Positions 1 through 7,855 of a DNA stretch of 64,000 bases are shown here, one piece after another. The position numbers and the translations under genes were made by a program. Origin of the DNA: Alistipes timonensis JC136 (GTDB lineage Bacteria; Bacteroidota; Bacteroidia; Bacteroidales; Rikenellaceae); NCBI RefSeq assembly GCF_900107675.1, contig NZ_FNRI01000005.1, positions 186,001 to 250,000 of the forward strand, given 5' to 3'. Below the pieces are notes generated by a model that saw only the letters and a list, made by a program, of their open reading frames with translations, was not told the DNA's origin and made no database searches. Every line of letters starts with the position of its first letter. Position 1 is the first letter of the stretch.

Positions 1-1257
1 CGTACCGCGGCCCGTGGTGAAGAGCACCATCTGACAGCCCGACAGGGCCAGCGCCGAGGCGGCCACGAGATCGTTGCCCGGAGCCTGCAACAGATTGAGG
101 CCCTGCCTGGTAATGGGCTGCGCATAGTTCAGCACATCGACGACGGGCTGTGCCCCGCCCTTCTGCACACAACCCAAAGATTTCTCCTCGAGCGTCGTGA
201 TGCCGCCTTTCTTGTTGCCCGGCGAGGGATTCTCGTAGATCGGCTGGTCGAACTTGCGGAAATAGTGCTTGAAATCGTTGATCAGGCAGACCGTCTCGTC
301 GAAGATCCGGCGGTCCGCGGCGCGGTCCATCAGAATCGTCTCGGCACCGAACATCTCGGGAACCTCCGTCAGCACCGTGGTCCCGCCCTGCGCGACCAGC
401 CAGTCGGAAAACAGCCCCACCAGCGGATTGGCCGTGATGCCGGAGAAACCGTCCGAGCCACCGCACTTCAGCCCCACTTTGAGGTAAGAAAGCGGAAGCG
501 GCCGGCGTTTATCGCTTTTCGTTTTTTCGACCAGCCCGCGGCAGATTTCGAACCCTGCCTCGATCTCGTCCTCGACCTCCTGCGCAATCAGGAATTTCAC
601 ACGCTCGTCATCCCACGCGCCGATCACCTCTTTCAGGGCCGACACCTGATTATTCTCGCACCCGAGGCCCAGCACCAGCACGGCGCCTGCATTGGGATGC
701 TTCACCAGCGCCGCCAGCGCTTTCTGCGTGTTGGCGTGGTCGTCGCCCAACTGCGAACAGCCGTAATTGTGGGTATAGACCCGCACGTCGTCGAGGTGCG
801 AACAGTCGCACTCGCGCTTCACGCGCTCGACGATGGCCTGCGCCTGTCCGTTGACGCACCCCACCGAGGGCACGATCCACAACTCGTTGCGAATGCCCAT
901 CGTATCGTTCCTGCGCAGGTAGCCCATGACCTTCACGTCGCGCCGGGGATACGTCACGTCGTAGACCTTCGGGGCATAGGTGTATTCGAGGTCGTCACGA
1001 AGGTTGGTCTTCAGGTTGTGGGAGTGAATCCACCCACCCTGCGGGACCTCCTCCGTGGCATGACCGATCGGATAGCCGTATTTCACGACGTTCTCGCCCG
1101 CGGCGATGTCGCGCAGGGCGAACTTGTGCCCCCGGGCGATGTCGTCCCGGAGCGTCACGACGGCACCGTCGACATCGACCGTCTCGCCCTTGTGCAGGTC
1201 ATCGGCCAGCGCGACGGCGACATTGTCCGCGGCATTGATTTTCAGAAATCGTTTCAT
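1..1257 (-). CDS. uxaA: altronate dehydratase (partial, C-terminus outside window)
   Basis: Dehydrates D-altronate to 2-keto-3-deoxygluconate, the galacturonate-specific step feeding KdgK. 419 codons are visible; the family is about 495 residues, so roughly 75 C-terminal residues lie beyond the left edge. Residues 1-85 form the SAF-type N-terminal domain. The main domain follows, with conserved stretches YTHNYGCSQLG (161-171), LGLGCENNQV (196-205) and KCGGSDGFSGITANP (264-278), typical of UxaA/GarD. The start is the ATG at 1257, giving MKRFLKINAADN. It is the last visible gene of the hexuronate operon, 70 bp after uxaB; that gap carries a stem-loop and a possible internal promoter. Family assignment is firm; altronate rather than galactarate specificity is inferred from uxaB and uxaC. 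Confidence 0.93.
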   Translation of the reverse strand, partial: MKRFLKINAADNVAVALADDLHKGETVDVDGAVVTLRDDIARGHKFALRDIAAGENVVKYGYPIGHATEEVPQGGWIHSHNLKTNLRDDLEYTYAPKVYDVTYPRRDVKVMGYLRRNDTMGIRNELWIVPSVGCVNGQAQAIVERVKRECDCSHLDDVRVYTHNYGCSQLGDDHANTQKALAALVKHPNAGAVLVLGLGCENNQVSALKEVIGAWDDERVKFLIAQEVEDEIEAGFEICRGLVEKTKSDKRRPLPLSYLKVGLKCGGSDGFSGITANPLVGLFSDWLVAQGGTTVLTEVPEMFGAETILMDRAADRRIFDETVCLINDFKHYFRKFDQPIYENPSPGNKKGGITTLEEKSLGCVQKGGAQPVVDVLNYAQPITRQGLNLLQAPGNDLVAASALALSGCQMVLFTTGRGT

Positions 1258-1276
1258 AATCATCGTGTGCTGAAAA

Positions 1277-1315
1277 GGGCAGGAACGGCCTCCGAAAAGA
1301 CGCCGCACCCTGCCC
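1277..1315 (-). other. stem-loop between uxaB and uxaA
   Basis: GGGCAGG (1277-1283) pairs with CCTGCCC (1309-1315) around a 25-nt loop. There is no T-tract, so it looks like a processing or stability element or an attenuator rather than a strong terminator. Confidence 0.4.
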
Positions 1316-1317
1316 TC

Positions 1318-1351
1318 CAAAGGTAAATTAATTCTTCAGAAACTTCGCCAA
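1318..1351 (-). promoter_or_regulatory. possible internal promoter for uxaA
   Basis: On the minus strand TACCTTTG (1325 to 1318) matches the Bacteroidota -7 element TAnnTTTG, and TTG lies at 1351-1349. The 23-bp spacer is longer than the usual 19-21, so this is tentative. It overlaps the 3' end of uxaB. Confidence 0.3.
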
Positions 1352-2785
1352 GGCGCCCTCCATGCCCAACGCCTCGATGTCGCGGACATAGCCCGCAACA
1401 GCCGGGATGAAGCCCGGAACTTCCGAGAAATCGACGGTGAAGATACCGCTCTCTTTCACGATTTTCGTGACGGTGGCCTCGATGTCGGCCGAATCCCAGT
1501 TCGCACGGATATACTCCACGAACTCCTTCGTATCGTCGGGCTCGAAGCCGCTCTTGGGGCTGTAAAGGGTCATCAGCGCCGCAAAGGTGAAGCACTCGTG
1601 CTCGGCGATGCGCTGCGCTTTGAACCAATTATCGCGGACGGTCGGATAGTTGCGCGCCTCCCACTTCGACAGCGAATTGAGCGAGATGGACCGGAGCATG
1701 TGTTTGATAAAGGGGTTGTAGAAACGCTCCAGAATCCCGGCGGCGAACTTCTTCAGCTCGGTCTGGTCCTCCTCGATCATCGGAATCACCTCCTCGGCGA
1801 CCATGTCGTTGACGAACTTTTCAATCGCGGGGGTGTCGAAAGCGTCCATCACCGTCTCGCAGCCCATTTGCAGGGCGATGGGCACCATGCCCGTGTGCGA
1901 ACCGTTCAGGATGCGGACCTTTTTGTCGCGGAACTGTTTGATCGACGGCATGAAGATCACATGCAACCCCGCCTTGTCCAGCGGCAGCTCCTTCATCACC
2001 TCCTTGTAGCCCGGACCGCCGATAGCCCACAAGTGGTACAATTCGGCCTTCACCACAAGGTTGTCGTCATAGCCGATCTCCTCTTTGATCTCGTCGATCT
2101 GCTCACGCGGGAATCCCGGCACGATGCGGTCCACGAGCGTGTCGCAGAAATGACAGTTCTTTTCGACCCAGTCGATGAACTCCTGCCCCAGCTTGTGATA
2201 CTCGGCATGTTTGATGACGTACTCGTGGAGCGTCGAACCGTTGTTCTCGATCAGCTCGCAGCAGATGATGCACAAACCTTTGGCAGGATCACCGCCAAAA
2301 TGTTTAAAACGCTTGTACAGCAGCGCCGTCATCTTTGCAGGATACGATTTCGGGGGTCGGGCCGTCAGGTCGTCGCCCTCCTCATAGCGGATGCCCGCCT
2401 CGGTGGTGTTCGAAATGGTGATTTTCAACTCCGGGGAGAGGAAATAACGCTCGTAGGTCGCATAGTCCACATAGGGATTGAACGAGTCCATGACGCTCTT
2501 CACCAGCCGCACGTCCTTCTTGGGCTGCTTGTTCTCGACGCCCTCCAGGTAGACGTGGTACATGTTGTCCTGCTTGTGCATCAGGTCGATCATCCCCAGC
2601 ACCTTGTGCTCCGGGTCGATAATCGGCTGGCACACAGCCACTCCGGCATCCATGACGCCTTTCTCGTTGGCAATGTCGATCTGCCAGTCCACAAAGGCCC
2701 TCAGGAAGTTGCCTTCGCCGAACTGCAGGATGCGGACGGGGTGGCCGACCTTTTCGACGGTCGACTTATTCAGTTGCTTAATCAT
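1328..2785 (-). CDS. uxaB: tagaturonate reductase / altronate oxidoreductase
   Basis: NAD-dependent reduction of D-tagaturonate to D-altronate, after UxaC has isomerised galacturonate. At 485 residues it fits the long-chain mannitol dehydrogenase family. The N-terminal Rossmann segment reads ILQFGEGNFLRAF (19-31), the GxGNFxRAF signature, and the C-terminal half contains VRILNGSHTGMVP, the catalytic-domain signature. It lies 19 bp after exuT and 70 bp before uxaA in one transcription unit. UxaB is preferred to fructuronate reductase (UxuB) because the neighbour is altronate dehydratase; no uxuA or uxuB is visible. Confidence 0.92.
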   Translation of the reverse strand: MIKQLNKSTVEKVGHPVRILQFGEGNFLRAFVDWQIDIANEKGVMDAGVAVCQPIIDPEHKVLGMIDLMHKQDNMYHVYLEGVENKQPKKDVRLVKSVMDSFNPYVDYATYERYFLSPELKITISNTTEAGIRYEEGDDLTARPPKSYPAKMTALLYKRFKHFGGDPAKGLCIICCELIENNGSTLHEYVIKHAEYHKLGQEFIDWVEKNCHFCDTLVDRIVPGFPREQIDEIKEEIGYDDNLVVKAELYHLWAIGGPGYKEVMKELPLDKAGLHVIFMPSIKQFRDKKVRILNGSHTGMVPIALQMGCETVMDAFDTPAIEKFVNDMVAEEVIPMIEEDQTELKKFAAGILERFYNPFIKHMLRSISLNSLSKWEARNYPTVRDNWFKAQRIAEHECFTFAALMTLYSPKSGFEPDDTKEFVEYIRANWDSADIEATVTKIVKESGIFTVDFSEVPGFIPAVAGYVRDIEALGMEGALAKFLKN

Positions 2786-2804
2786 TGTATGTCAGGTTTT
2801 TAAA

Positions 2805-4268
2805 TTACTCCAATACAATAGGCTTGTATTTCGGAACCAGCGCCTTCATCACGATCCAGCCGATGAGGTAAGCCACGGCGCAGATGCAGAAGACAACGAA
2901 ATATCCGGCCGGTTTTCCCTCGAAGCCCATGTAAGCCATGTTGGTCTCCTCGGCATGCACGAACAGCCATCCGGCGAACCACTGCAGGATCATCGAACCG
3001 ACACCTCCGGCCATGCCGCCGATACCGGTCACGGTAGCGATCGCCGACTTGGGGAACATGTCGCCCACGGTCGAGAAGATATTGGCCGACCACGACTGGT
3101 GCGCCGCACCACCCAGACCGATCAGGATAATCGGGAACCACGGCGAGATCGTACCCATGGGCTGCGCCAGCAGCACGAGCAGCGGAATGAACGCGAAGAT
3201 CAGCATGGCGCGCATGCGTGCCGCATAGGGATTCAGCCCCGTCTTGTTGATGATGATCGTCGGAAGCTTGCCGCCGTAGATCGAGAGCATCGTGATGGCA
3301 TAGAGCGTGAAGATCAGCGCCACGCCCAGCCCCTCGGACATTTTGATTCCGAACTGCGAATTGAGGTACGAAGGGGTCCAGAAGAGGAAGAACCACCATA
3401 CGCCGTCGGTCATGAACTTACCGAAGGCGAAAGCCCAGGTCTGTTTGAACGCGAGCGTCTTCCAGAACGACATCTTCGGGCAATCCTCCTCTTTCTGCTC
3501 CTTGGCGACGGCTCCGTTGATAAGTTCGTGCTTGTCCTGCTCGATGTACTCCAGCTCGGCAGCGTTCACCTTCGGGTGGTCCGACGGCTTCTTGTACATG
3601 AAGACCCAGAAACCCATCCAGACAAAGCCCAGGGCGCCGATCACGATGAAGGCCATCTCCCAGCCCCAGGCCTTCGCCAGCAACGGAATGGTCAGCGGGG
3701 CGAACAGCGCACCGATCGAAGCGCCGGCGTTGAAGATCGAGGTGGCATAGGCGCGGTCCTTCTTGGGGAAGTACTCGGCAGTCACTTTGATCGCTGCGGG
3801 GAAGTTGCCCGCCTCACCGAGGGCGAGGATGCAGCGTGCGGCGATGAAGAAATACATGCTGACCATGGCGATAGTCGCGGCCATGGCCGAGCCGGCCTCG
3901 ACGGCGCGCAGCGCGGCGGCATTGGGAAGTCCCACCCATGCCTCGGTGGCCACGCCGCAGAGGGCGTGCATGCAGGCACCCACCGACCAGACGCCGATGG
4001 CCCACAGATAACCTTTCTTGGTCCCCATCCAGTCGATGAAGCGGCCTGCGAAGAGCATGCAGACGGCGTAGACGATCGAGAAGATCGAGGTGATAAGTCC
4101 GTAATGGTACTCGTTCCAATGGAACTCGGGTTTGATAAATTCGTCCCACGTCAGCGAGAGCACCTGACGGTCGAGGTAATTAACGGTCGTTGCGAAGAAG
4201 AGCATCGCACAGATGACCCAGCGGTACTGCGTCATCTTCCCAGCGAGAGTCGATTTGTTGTTTGTCAT
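2805..4268 (-). CDS. exuT: MFS hexuronate transporter
   Basis: 487-residue major facilitator protein with about 12 hydrophobic segments, of the anion:cation symporter (ExuT/GudP) type. The N-terminus YRWVICAMLFFATTVNYLDR is characteristic of this group, and a charged central loop (about residues 225-260) separates the two six-helix halves. It should import galacturonate or glucuronate across the inner membrane with protons. It sits between eda and uxaB, which supports hexuronate as substrate. The 107-bp gap to eda holds a stem-loop. The exact substrate is inferred from context. Confidence 0.87.
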   Translation of the reverse strand: MTNNKSTLAGKMTQYRWVICAMLFFATTVNYLDRQVLSLTWDEFIKPEFHWNEYHYGLITSIFSIVYAVCMLFAGRFIDWMGTKKGYLWAIGVWSVGACMHALCGVATEAWVGLPNAAALRAVEAGSAMAATIAMVSMYFFIAARCILALGEAGNFPAAIKVTAEYFPKKDRAYATSIFNAGASIGALFAPLTIPLLAKAWGWEMAFIVIGALGFVWMGFWVFMYKKPSDHPKVNAAELEYIEQDKHELINGAVAKEQKEEDCPKMSFWKTLAFKQTWAFAFGKFMTDGVWWFFLFWTPSYLNSQFGIKMSEGLGVALIFTLYAITMLSIYGGKLPTIIINKTGLNPYAARMRAMLIFAFIPLLVLLAQPMGTISPWFPIILIGLGGAAHQSWSANIFSTVGDMFPKSAIATVTGIGGMAGGVGSMILQWFAGWLFVHAEETNMAYMGFEGKPAGYFVVFCICAVAYLIGWIVMKALVPKYKPIVLE

Positions 4269-4318
4269 TATGGGGTTTAATTAAGTAGTGTTCAGGAATT
4301 GGTGAGCCGCATGAACGG

Positions 4319-4351
4319 CGTCCGGCAACGGATCGGGGCCGCCGCCGGACG
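4319..4351 (-). other. stem-loop between eda and exuT
   Basis: CGTCCGGC (4319-4326) pairs with GCCGGACG (4344-4351), an 8-bp perfect stem with a 17-nt loop and no T-tract. Likely an intercistronic RNA element that separates transporter from enzyme expression. Confidence 0.4.
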
Positions 4352-4375
4352 ACCGAACTTACGGAATATCAACAT

Positions 4376-5044
4376 CTAACGCACCTTGGCGATCACGTCC
4401 AGTGCAAAACGGCATTTTTCGGAGATGGCCTTCCAGTCTTTCGCGGCTATCACCTCCTTGGGGAAGAGCTGCGAGCCCATGCCCACGCAGAAAACACCGG
4501 CTTTGAACCATGCCGTGAGGTTTTCCTCGGTGGGCTCCACAGCTCCAGTGGCCATGATGTTCGACCACGGCAGCGGCGCTTTGACGTTTTTGACGAACGA
4601 CGGGCCGCCCACGTTGCCCGCGGGGAACACCTTCGTCAGATCGCAGCCCAACTCCTGTGCGAAACCGATCTCGGTGACCGATCCGCAGCCGGGGGTGTAG
4701 GGAACCAGATGACGGTTGCAGACCTTGGCGACCTCGGCGTTCAGGTAGGGACCCACGACGAAATTGGCGCCGTACTGGATGTAAAGGGCCGCGGTCGGGG
4801 CATCGACGATCGTACCGACGCCCAGCACCATTTCGGGGCACTCTTTGGCGGCGAACTTAATGACCTCGACAAAGACCTCCGAAGCGAAATCGCCGCGGTT
4901 GGTGAATTCGAAAGCGCGCACGCCGCCTTCGTAGCAGGCTTTCACGACCTGCTTGGCGATCTCGGCGTCAGCGTGATAGAAAACGGGAACCATACCGGTC
5001 TTACCGATGGCTTCCAGAACTTGCATTTTTGAAAAACGTGCCAT
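4376..5044 (-). CDS. eda: 2-keto-3-deoxy-6-phosphogluconate aldolase
   Basis: Cleaves KDPG to pyruvate and glyceraldehyde-3-phosphate, the last step of the hexuronate route. 222 residues, class I aldolase TIM barrel. Catalytic residues align with the E. coli enzyme: Glu46 and Arg50 in AFEFTNRGD, the Schiff-base Lys138 in TKVFPAG, and the phosphate-binding PYTPGCGSVTE loop (115-125). It lies 158 bp after kdgK and 107 bp before exuT, both unusually long gaps for this operon, each with a hairpin. The start at 5044 gives MARFSKMQVLEAI, normal for the family. Confidence 0.94.
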   Translation of the reverse strand: MARFSKMQVLEAIGKTGMVPVFYHADAEIAKQVVKACYEGGVRAFEFTNRGDFASEVFVEVIKFAAKECPEMVLGVGTIVDAPTAALYIQYGANFVVGPYLNAEVAKVCNRHLVPYTPGCGSVTEIGFAQELGCDLTKVFPAGNVGGPSFVKNVKAPLPWSNIMATGAVEPTEENLTAWFKAGVFCVGMGSQLFPKEVIAAKDWKAISEKCRFALDVIAKVR

Positions 5045-5128
5045 TATCTTATTGCATTTTAATTACCAATCAAATCCATTTTGTCGTCAGGGCGAGATGG
5101 ATTTCGGTTTTCGCGCCGCAGGACACGG

Positions 5129-5154
5129 ATGGGACATAGTAGCCTATTTCCCAT
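5129..5154 (-). other. stem-loop between kdgK and eda
   Basis: ATGGGA (5129-5134) pairs with TCCCAT (5149-5154) and ATAG (5136-5139) with CTAT (5144-5147). A smaller GGCCT/AGGCC hairpin follows at 5159-5176. I see no TAnnTTTG promoter in this 158-bp gap. Confidence 0.35.
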
Positions 5155-5202
5155 TCGGGGCCTGCAAGGGAAGGCCGAAAGGCGTCCGCCCTCACGGCAA
5201 AA

Positions 5203-6222
5203 TCAGCGCTGGACGCGGCCGCTGGCATTACCTCCTGCCAGGCTCTCGACCTCCTCGGCCGATACGAGGTTGAAGTCGCCGTTGATCGTGTGCTTCAGGG
5301 CCGATGCGGCAACCGCGAACTCGAGGGCCTCGCCCTGCGTCGGCTTGGTCAGCAGGCCGTGGATCACGCCGCCCGAGAACGAGTCGCCGCCGCCCACGCG
5401 GTCGATGATCGGATCGATGTCGTAACGCTTCGACTCGTAGAACTCCTTGCCGTTGTAGATCATGGCTTTCCAGCCGTTGTGCGTCGCCGAGAACGACTCA
5501 CGCAGCGTCGAGATCACGTATTTGAATCCGAACGTCTCGGCCATCTGGCGGAAAATGCCCTTGTAGCCTTCGGCATTGGTTTCGCCGCCCTCGACATCGG
5601 CGTCGGGCTTAAACCCGAGGCACAGCTCGGCGTCCTCCTCGTTGCCGATGCAGACATCGACATACTGCATGAGGGGCTTCATGATCAACTGCGCCTTCTC
5701 CTTGGTCCAGAGCTTCTTGCGGAAGTTCAGGTCCACCGACACCGTCACGCCGTGACGCTTGGCGGCCTCGCAGGCCAGCTTCGTCAGCTCGGCGGCCTTG
5801 TCCGAGATCGCGGGGGTGATGCCCGACCAGTGGAACCAGTCGGCGCCCTCCATAATGGCGTCGAAGTCGAAATCCTGCGGATCGGCCTCGGCGATCGACG
5901 AATGCGCGCGGTCGTAGATCACCTTCGAAGGACGCATCGAAGCGCCCGTTTCGAGGTAATAGATGCCCACGCGATCACCGCCGCGGGCTATGAAATCGGT
6001 CTTCACGCCATACTTGCGCAGCGCGTTCACCGCCGACTGGCCGATCTCATGTTTCGGGAGCTTCGAGACGAAATAGGCATCGTGGCCATAGTTGGCACAC
6101 GAAACGGCTACGTTGGCCTCGCCGCCGCCGTAGACGACGTCGAACGAATCGGACTGAACGAAACGCGTATTGCCGGGCGTCGAAAGACGCAGCATGATTT
6201 CACCTAATGTTACGATTTTCAT
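5203..6222 (-). CDS. kdgK: 2-keto-3-deoxygluconate kinase (PfkB family)
   Basis: Phosphorylates KDG with ATP to KDPG for Eda. 339 residues of the ribokinase/PfkB fold. The N-terminal motif GGGEANVAVSCANYG binds sugar, and the C-terminal motif DRVGGGDSFSGG contains the catalytic base Asp280 and the anion hole. FHWSGITPAIS and the SVDLNFRKKLW strand are typical of KdgK. It lies 14 bp downstream of uxaC with no separate promoter evident. A diverged paralogue lies at 9146-10192 on the other strand. Confidence 0.92.
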   Translation of the reverse strand: MKIVTLGEIMLRLSTPGNTRFVQSDSFDVVYGGGEANVAVSCANYGHDAYFVSKLPKHEIGQSAVNALRKYGVKTDFIARGGDRVGIYYLETGASMRPSKVIYDRAHSSIAEADPQDFDFDAIMEGADWFHWSGITPAISDKAAELTKLACEAAKRHGVTVSVDLNFRKKLWTKEKAQLIMKPLMQYVDVCIGNEEDAELCLGFKPDADVEGGETNAEGYKGIFRQMAETFGFKYVISTLRESFSATHNGWKAMIYNGKEFYESKRYDIDPIIDRVGGGDSFSGGVIHGLLTKPTQGEALEFAVAASALKHTINGDFNLVSAEEVESLAGGNASGRVQR

Positions 6223-6236
6223 GGTTCTATTGCGTG

Positions 6237-7649
6237 TTAAAATTTGAAGAAATTCTTAGCGTTCTTGTAGCAGATGCCCTCGATGATCTCCTTTCCGATG
6301 AAGTCGATCTCCGAAGCGGGCAGCAGGCCGTTCTCGATGTCGTTGCCCACGAGGTTGCACAGCGTGCGGCGGAAATACTCGTGACGCGGATACGAGAGGA
6401 ACGACCGCGAGTCGGTCAGCATGCCGACGAAACGGCTCAGCAGGCCCAGCGTCGAGAGAGCGTTCATCTGCTTCTCCATGCCGTCCTTCTGGTCGAGGAA
6501 CCACCATCCCGATCCGAACTGGATCTTCCCGGCGCCGTAGCGTCCGTCCTGGAAATTGCCGATCATCGTGGCAACGAGCTCGTTGTCGCGGGGATTGAGG
6601 TTGTAGATAATGGTCTTGGTGAGTTTGTCGTCGCGGTCGAGCAGGTCGAAGAATTTCGCCATCGACTTGCCGACCGTGAAGTCGCCGATCGAGTCGAAGC
6701 CCGTATCGGCGCCCAACTGCCTGAACATGCGGCTGTTATTATTGCGAATGGTGCCATAGTGGAACTGCTGCGTCCAGCCCGTCTCCCAGTCCATGACGGC
6801 GAATTCGACCATCATGGCAGTCTTGTATTTGAGCACCTCGGCATGGGTCAACGCCTGCCCGCCGTATACCTTATTAAAGATGGCATCGATCTCATGCTGG
6901 GTGTAATCCTCGGCGTAGAACTCCTCGATGCCGTGGTCCGAGAGTCGGCAGCCCACCGACTCGAAGAACTTGTGACGCACGCGCAGGGCCTCGATCACGT
7001 CGGCGAATTTCGAGATCGCGACGCCCGAAACCTCCGAAAGACGGTCGATGTAGGCCCGGAAATCGGCCGGAGACTCCACGGCCATCGCCTTGTCGGGGCG
7101 CCACGTGGGGAGCATCTTGGTTGCAAAACCGTCCTCACGGACTTTGATGTGGTGCTCGAGCGAGTCGATCGGGTCGTCCGTCGTGCAGACCGCTTCGACG
7201 TTATAATGCTGCATCAGGCCGCGGGCGTGGAACTCGGGCTTCTGCAGCAAGGCGGTGCAATGGTCGTAAATCTCGCGGGCCGTCGAAGGATTCAGCAGTT
7301 TCGTCACGCCGAAAGCGGTCTTCAGTTCGAGGTGCGTCCAATGATAGAGCGGATTGCGCATCGTATAGGGCACCGTCTCGGCCCATTTCTCGAACTTCTC
7401 CCAATCGGTCGTATCCTTGCCCGTGCAGTACTTCTCATCGACGCCGTTGGTACGCATGGCGCGCCATTTATAATGGTCGCCTTCGAGCCAGATTTTCGAC
7501 AGGTTGTCGAAGCGGTGGTTCTCGGCAACATATCCGGGAATCAGGTGGCAATGATAGTCGATGATCGGCATCTTGGCCGCATGGTCGTGGTACAGCCGCT
7601 CGGCCGTGGGGGTCTGCAACAGGAAGTTGTCGTCGTTAAACTGTTTCAT
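6237..7649 (-). CDS. uxaC: glucuronate/galacturonate isomerase
   Basis: Isomerises D-glucuronate to fructuronate and D-galacturonate to tagaturonate, the entry step of the pathway. 470 residues matches the family. The amidohydrolase-type metal site is seen as His33 and His35 in IIDYHCHLIPG. WLEGDHYKWRAMRTNGV and CTTDDPIDSLEHH are conserved UxaC blocks. It is the promoter-proximal gene of the six-gene operon; its start at 7649 is followed upstream by a 206-bp divergent control region shared with the DUF4861 gene. Confidence 0.95.
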   Translation of the reverse strand: MKQFNDDNFLLQTPTAERLYHDHAAKMPIIDYHCHLIPGYVAENHRFDNLSKIWLEGDHYKWRAMRTNGVDEKYCTGKDTTDWEKFEKWAETVPYTMRNPLYHWTHLELKTAFGVTKLLNPSTAREIYDHCTALLQKPEFHARGLMQHYNVEAVCTTDDPIDSLEHHIKVREDGFATKMLPTWRPDKAMAVESPADFRAYIDRLSEVSGVAISKFADVIEALRVRHKFFESVGCRLSDHGIEEFYAEDYTQHEIDAIFNKVYGGQALTHAEVLKYKTAMMVEFAVMDWETGWTQQFHYGTIRNNNSRMFRQLGADTGFDSIGDFTVGKSMAKFFDLLDRDDKLTKTIIYNLNPRDNELVATMIGNFQDGRYGAGKIQFGSGWWFLDQKDGMEKQMNALSTLGLLSRFVGMLTDSRSFLSYPRHEYFRRTLCNLVGNDIENGLLPASEIDFIGKEIIEGICYKNAKNFFKF

Positions 7650-7756
7650 ATTCTATCGGTTTCGTTTTTAAATTGTTAGTTTCGGGCGAGGCTCCGCGAA
7701 GCGCTCTTTTTCACAACGTAAAATTACGAACTTTCCGCCACTCCCGATACGAAAAA

Positions 7757-7797
7757 TTGCCAAATAAAGTAGATTATTTGCCAATTTGGTTGACCAA
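7757..7797. promoter_or_regulatory. putative UxuR/ExuR-like operator and TTGCCAA repeats
   Basis: TTGCCAA occurs at 7757-7763 and 7778-7784, exactly 21 bp apart (two helical turns). The palindrome TTGGT-TG-ACCAA follows at 7786-7797. The TTGGT..ACCAA core resembles the operator of the GntR-family hexuronate regulators UxuR/ExuR of enterobacteria. It overlaps the -33 element of the rightward promoter and lies about 137 bp upstream of uxaC. No regulator gene is in the window, so the link is inferred. CGTAA-AA-TTACG at 7717-7728 is a further small inverted repeat. Confidence 0.45.
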
Positions 7798-7820
7798 TGT
7801 ACGGAAAAATCGTAAATTTG
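7790..7820 (+). promoter_or_regulatory. promoter of DUF4861 gene
   Basis: TTG (7790-7792), a 20-bp spacer, then TAAATTTG (7813-7820): a good match to the Bacteroidota TTG-N19..21-TAnnTTTG promoter. The -33 lies inside the TTGGTTGACCAA palindrome, so a bound repressor would block it. Confidence 0.6.
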
Positions 7821-7855
7821 CCTAAAATACAACAAAAAATCTTTAAACATACCGT

